A DNA stretch of 24,274 nucleotides from a virus, in IMG/VR virus record IMGVR_UViG_3300006802_000553, positions 1-24,274 of that record. One strand, given 5' to 3'. A program made the position numbers and the translations under genes. This document shows, piece after piece, positions 21,042 to 24,274 of the stretch. Positions within the stretch are counted from its first letter, which is position 1; the number at the start of each line of letters is the position of its first letter. Under the pieces are notes generated by a model. That model had not been told where the DNA came from. It did no database searches and worked only from the letters and a program-made list of their open reading frames with translations.

Positions 21042-22578
21042 TCTGTCCCATCTGAGCTATGTTCTGCGCCAGTTCCGCTCTTTCCGCCTCATTACGAATA
21101 AGGCTATCTGGCACTCCAAACTTATCTGCTAGGTACTGTGTAGTCAAATCGCCTTTAACATACAAGTTAACCATTTGCGGCCCGAAACGAGTCTGAACCA
21201 ATTCCAAGAATCGATTGACCGCATTAACGTCCTCGAAAGCCTGAGCCTGAGCCAAGGGGCTTGTCGAGCGAACCTGTACCTCGCGGCCATTAACCGTGGG
21301 TATTTCGATACGACCCTGCTTCTTAAGGATGTAAAGAACACGGCGCAGTATCGGATTGATAAACTCTGCTTGCAGTCGCCCAAACGCAGAACCAATCTGC
21401 CTAGACAGATCCGCCATACGTTGAGCAACTTCGGTAGCCGACATGGGCGTAGTGTTCGGATTGCCAAGCATCTCATTATAGAGAGCTTTACGAATGTTCA
21501 TTCGCATATCAGACAAAACCAACTGAGCCACATCAAAGCTACCAGCAGGCCCTACCGGGCGAATGCCAGAGCTACCGGGAGCAACGGGTATAATCGTACC
21601 GGGGATCAAGCGAATGTTGGACGGATTAATAATCCCATCGTCTTCTGCCGTATAAATGCCGGAGATAGACATCTGAGCATTTTCTAAAATCATTTGCACA
21701 GTGAGGTTAGTGGTCTTCACTGCTGGCATTGCATTCAGGAGGGGGCCGCGCCCCCAAACTTCCCCTGCCGCTTTCGACCAGCGGAATGCAATGTACGGAC
21801 TAGAGCCAACTCCAGTATAAGTCTCCTCTACAATCAAGGACTGACTTTCTGGTATGACTACACAGAACTTATTGACCTCTACGTTAAGCTGCGACCAATC
21901 CCTGTAAACGGCCTCAACGATTTCAATGTGGCGATCTGATCCACTTTCAAGCTCCTGCACTAGATCCGGCGGGAGCTTAGCATTTGGGTAGGCAACCTTA
22001 AGCATGGATGCCCGTATGCTTCTCTCACGATAAATGGAGTCTAGCTTATCGTTAGGGCCGCAATCCAAATACAACTGCGGCAGGGGAACGGCAGTAAAGA
22101 CTACAGGATTCAGCGCGTCTCCTTCGTCAACGCGAATACACGCAGTTCCTAAGGCAATATCAAGCAGCGCCTCGTTTGCTTCCTGAGCAAAGTTGCTGTT
22201 CTGAATAATCTCAAAAAGATATTCAGTCACTTCCTCAAGAGCCTCGTCTACTTCCGAACGCTCTTCTTCTGGAATCTCAGAGCCAGCGACAAGCCGCGCC
22301 CATCGGGCATAGTTTGGAATCAAGCCAGCCTGAAGGCGAGATGCAAATTCCTGAACCCCGACAATAGCTGTCTCGTCAAAGATCTTATCTAGTCGAGATT
22401 GCCCCGGAGCTTGCTGATAAAAGCTTTCCCTGCTTGGCAAGGCATACTCGTAGCACTCTTCATATTCAGATACCCACGGCTGGCGCAATTGCTTTGCCCG
22501 TTGAAAGCGAGCCAAAACTCGCTCTGAAGTACCGGCACTAGGGCTTAGGCTAACTGTAGGCTGCTGAATGACTGGCAT
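21010..22578 (-). CDS. Portal protein (head-to-tail connector)
   Basis: The 522-residue protein matches the T7 gp8-like connector family: FQRAKQLRQPWVSEYEECYE with YALPSR near the start, then FDETAIVGVQEFASRLQAGL with PNYARW. The middle has YIAFRWSKAAGEVWGRGPLL NA, and the C-terminal part has NTTPMSATEVAQRMADLSRQ, GSAFGRLQAEFINPILRRVL and a helical end. It forms the 12-subunit ring at one vertex through which DNA is packaged and ejected. It starts five bases after the small basic protein gene, with a GGGG eight bases before the ATG. The gene order terminase, small basic protein, portal, Bbp19-like protein, scaffold is conserved in this phage type as I know it. Confidence 0.93.
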   Translation of the reverse strand: MPVIQQPTVSLSPSAGTSERVLARFQRAKQLRQPWVSEYEECYEYALPSRESFYQQAPGQSRLDKIFDETAIVGVQEFASRLQAGLIPNYARWARLVAGSEIPEEERSEVDEALEEVTEYLFEIIQNSNFAQEANEALLDIALGTACIRVDEGDALNPVVFTAVPLPQLYLDCGPNDKLDSIYRERSIRASMLKVAYPNAKLPPDLVQELESGSDRHIEIVEAVYRDWSQLNVEVNKFCVVIPESQSLIVEETYTGVGSSPYIAFRWSKAAGEVWGRGPLLNAMPAVKTTNLTVQMILENAQMSISGIYTAEDDGIINPSNIRLIPGTIIPVAPGSSGIRPVGPAGSFDVAQLVLSDMRMNIRKALYNEMLGNPNTTPMSATEVAQRMADLSRQIGSAFGRLQAEFINPILRRVLYILKKQGRIEIPTVNGREVQVRSTSPLAQAQAFEDVNAVNRFLELVQTRFGPQMVNLYVKGDLTTQYLADKFGVPDSLIRNEAERAELAQNIAQMGQNGIDPAGLGG

Positions 22579-22583
22579 TTAAT

Positions 22584-22820
22584 TTACCCCAAAAGGCCGC
22601 GAGCCATAAACCCCTGACCGCCTTTGCGTCCAGAAATCAAGGAGCGGAATCCATAACTTCCAGTTGCACGAGCGATGGCTTCTCTGGTTCTGCGCTCTTT
22701 GCTTTCGGCTTTCTCGCTTGCAAGCTGAGCCTTCAATGCTTCACGCTGCTCTTTAAGTTCACGTTCTGCGGCCAGTTCGTCCGCTGTGGGTGCTGGCATT
22801 TTAGGTTTTTTAAAACACAT
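22584..22820 (-). CDS. Small basic structural or assembly protein
   Basis: The 78-residue protein begins MCFKKPKMPAPTADELAAER, has a charged helix rich in Glu, Lys and Arg, and ends with RTREAIARATGSYGFRSLIS followed by a Gly/Arg-rich end (GRKGGQGFMARGLLG). Such Pro-start, Gly/Arg-end small proteins are common between terminase and portal in short-tailed phages and may correspond to T7 gp6.7 or gp7.3-type virion components, but this is a guess from position and composition. A ggag site is eight bases before the ATG, and motif copy A is 43 bases upstream. Confidence 0.78.
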   Translation of the reverse strand: MCFKKPKMPAPTADELAAERELKEQREALKAQLASEKAESKERRTREAIARATGSYGFRSLISGRKGGQGFMARGLLG

Positions 22821-22863
22821 ATAGAGTACTCCGCTCTACACGAATGATTAGACGGTGCATATT

Positions 22864-22877
22864 TATCAATGGACTAA
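22864..22877 (-). promoter_or_regulatory. Late motif copy A, after the terminase gene
   Basis: On the minus strand this reads TTAGTCCATTGATA, identical over 14 bases to copy B. Its TAG is the terminase stop codon, and it ends 43 bases before the start of the small basic protein gene, almost the same distance as copy B from the fibre gene. It could start a transcript for the portal, scaffold and capsid block. Confidence 0.5.
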
Positions 22878-24274
22878 AAAGCTTTAGACCGCAAAGCACT
22901 TGGTTTTCTAAATATATCAAACGCACTTCTAGCATTAACTGGTCTAGTATCCGTGCGTCCAGTAGTTAATGCGCGGCCTTCGCCTCCACCACAAAAAGCA
23001 TACTGCAATGCGTCATGGATATGCGAGAACTTATTCTTATCGGGACGTTCTTCATGCCGCGCTGTTCCCGACACTTGTAACCTGCGATAGTGATAGCCAC
23101 CGCGAAAGCCCTTTACAAGATTGCCACATCGCTGGTCTATCAGGAATCCAGCCTGACCATCTACCATCCTATTTAATGGCGTAGCCACTGCCTCTATTCG
23201 CAAGGCAGGATCATTAGTAGGCGCTATGTATGCCTTGATCCCTGCTTGCCTTAATATCTGAAACGGCGTTCTTTCATCGGTCTGGGCTCTATAGTCGCCA
23301 GCCGGATCTCCATACACAATGAAGTGACCGCCCGGAAACTTCTGAGCCATCTCTTGTTTCAAGACTTCTGCGAATCTGACAATCCCCATATCCTGCGCGA
23401 CAAGTTCGTGAAGAACATACCACCTGCCTCTAACAGACTGACAAAAAGCAGCAGCGGGAGTAAGACCAAAATCAAGACCGACAATAATAGGAATCCCGGG
23501 AGTAGGTATAATGGGTTCCTTAGAAACGTGAACAGTTTCGTCAAACATTGGATAAACTGGCTTTCCATCAGACAAGCTCCCAAGTTTGTTTAAAACGTAC
23601 ACATCAATCCAGCTTTTTGTTTTACCAGTAATAATATCTGGGTAGTAGTTCGGCGTTAGGTTATTAATGTTTTCCGCTTTGGGATTCTTTTTGTATTCTA
23701 AAACAGTACCTTCTGAATCAACCTCTGCTACCATGCCACCCGGTTGAGTGAAGAACTCCCAAGTGTCTGGCTTCACCAGCATCAAGGCCTCTTCTCGTGT
23801 AACATGATCTGGAAGCGGCGCTTCTCCAGACATGATGGGCCACCAATGATCTTCATCTGGCGCGTTTGTATCGGCTATAACACCGTACCATGTAGGCCCT
23901 CCATCTTTCATAGAGGGAAATCGTCCTACGCGCATCGTACAGGCATCGACTATTTGTTTGGGGACTTCTCGTGCTTCGTTTATCCATACACCCGTAAGTT
24001 CAAGCGACAGCAATTTTTTCACATCTTCAGGGCGATCAAGCGCCAAGAAAATAACCTCAAGATCAAGATCTGCTTTTTTGATGTGGTGAGTGTACGGCGG
24101 TGGATGCCAAAGCATTTTGCCCCACACATTTTCAGGAAACCAATCAAGCCATGTTTTGATTGTCGTAGTACGTAGTTGCGGGTTAGTATTACGTACCACT
24201 GCCCAACGACTTTTTCTGATCCCATCGGCATTAGGCTCCTGTGCTAGAGCTCGACGAAACATTTCAATGGCACA
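22874..24274 (-). CDS. terL: Terminase large subunit (5' end cut by window edge)
   Basis: The frame is open to the window edge: four codons precede the first methionine at 24262 and the usual Walker A region is missing, so the gene continues outside. Counting from that methionine, SRWAVVRNTNPQLRTTTIKT (18-37) is the conserved N-terminal ATPase segment, VWINEARE (92-99) the Walker B with catalytic glutamate, and ADTNAP (130-135) the coupling motif. The RuvC-like nuclease has VGLDFG with D264, YGDPAGD with D319 and HIHDALQY with D417. The enzyme pumps DNA into the procapsid and cuts it. Among terminases it looks closest to the BPP-1-like / T7-type late-gene class. The TAG stop is part of late-motif copy A. 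Confidence 0.94.
   Translation of the reverse strand, partial: CAIEMFRRALAQEPNADGIRKSRWAVVRNTNPQLRTTTIKTWLDWFPENVWGKMLWHPPPYTHHIKKADLDLEVIFLALDRPEDVKKLLSLELTGVWINEAREVPKQIVDACTMRVGRFPSMKDGGPTWYGVIADTNAPDEDHWWPIMSGEAPLPDHVTREEALMLVKPDTWEFFTQPGGMVAEVDSEGTVLEYKKNPKAENINNLTPNYYPDIITGKTKSWIDVYVLNKLGSLSDGKPVYPMFDETVHVSKEPIIPTPGIPIIVGLDFGLTPAAAFCQSVRGRWYVLHELVAQDMGIVRFAEVLKQEMAQKFPGGHFIVYGDPAGDYRAQTDERTPFQILRQAGIKAYIAPTNDPALRIEAVATPLNRMVDGQAGFLIDQRCGNLVKGFRGGYHYRRLQVSGTARHEERPDKNKFSHIHDALQYAFCGGGEGRALTTGRTDTRPVNARSAFDIFRKPSALRSKAF

Noticed and set aside
24260-24274. Partial copy of the late motif (tttcaatgg) at the right edge
   Set aside because: It lacks the gactaa part, lies within terminase coding sequence and is too short to count.

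Overview
The window is a piece of a tailed double-stranded DNA phage with podovirus (short-tail) architecture. The late genes, all on the minus strand, are the T7-type set of head-tail connector, scaffold, adaptor (gp11-like), nozzle (gp12-like) and three internal virion/ejection proteins (gp14-, gp15- and gp16-like). The terminase, Bbp19-like small protein and capsid type resemble Bordetella phage BPP-1-like podoviruses more than true T7 relatives; this is judged from remembered family patterns, not a search. A two-component spanin (inner-membrane Rz plus lipoprotein Rz1) implies a Gram-negative host. No phage RNA polymerase, DNA polymerase, integrase, tRNA, CRISPR array or insertion sequence is seen here.

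Layout. Positions 1-4583 hold densely packed plus-strand early genes: the tail end of an unknown gene, a Cro/CI-type regulator, an embedded zinc-ribbon ORF, a DUF1064 nuclease, an unknown protein, a YqaJ-type exonuclease, a small winged-helix-like protein, an Erf-type annealing protein, SSB, several tiny ORFs, a DUF3310 protein and a single-span membrane peptide. YqaJ, Erf and SSB form a recombination/replication module. One small gene (3525-3689) points the other way, and a minus-strand terminator lies at 873-912.

Positions 4590-24274 read leftward as the late region. In transcription order these are: terminase large subunit (cut by the window edge), a small basic protein, portal, Bbp19-like protein, scaffold, a GNAT acetyltransferase, major capsid, a strong terminator, gp11-like, gp12-like, gp14-like, a 936-residue ejection protein ending in a lytic transglycosylase, a 1256-residue ejection protein, tail fibre, and a lysis block. 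The lysis block holds a membrane coiled-coil protein, a DEDDy exonuclease with zinc ribbon, an M15 peptidase endolysin, a 41-residue basic peptide, a holin and the overlapping spanins. Adjacent genes often overlap by 1-4 bases, suggesting translational coupling.

Most unusual points: (1) a 12-14 base motif repeated three times on the minus strand at late-gene boundaries, a candidate phage promoter or operator; (2) a zinc-ribbon ORF read out of frame across the junction of two annotated genes; (3) a minus-strand small gene and a minus-strand-specific terminator inside the early region, suggesting a transcript antisense to the recombination genes; (4) a 41-residue basic peptide between endolysin and holin; (5) an acetyltransferase inside the capsid assembly block and a DEDDy exonuclease inside the lysis block.
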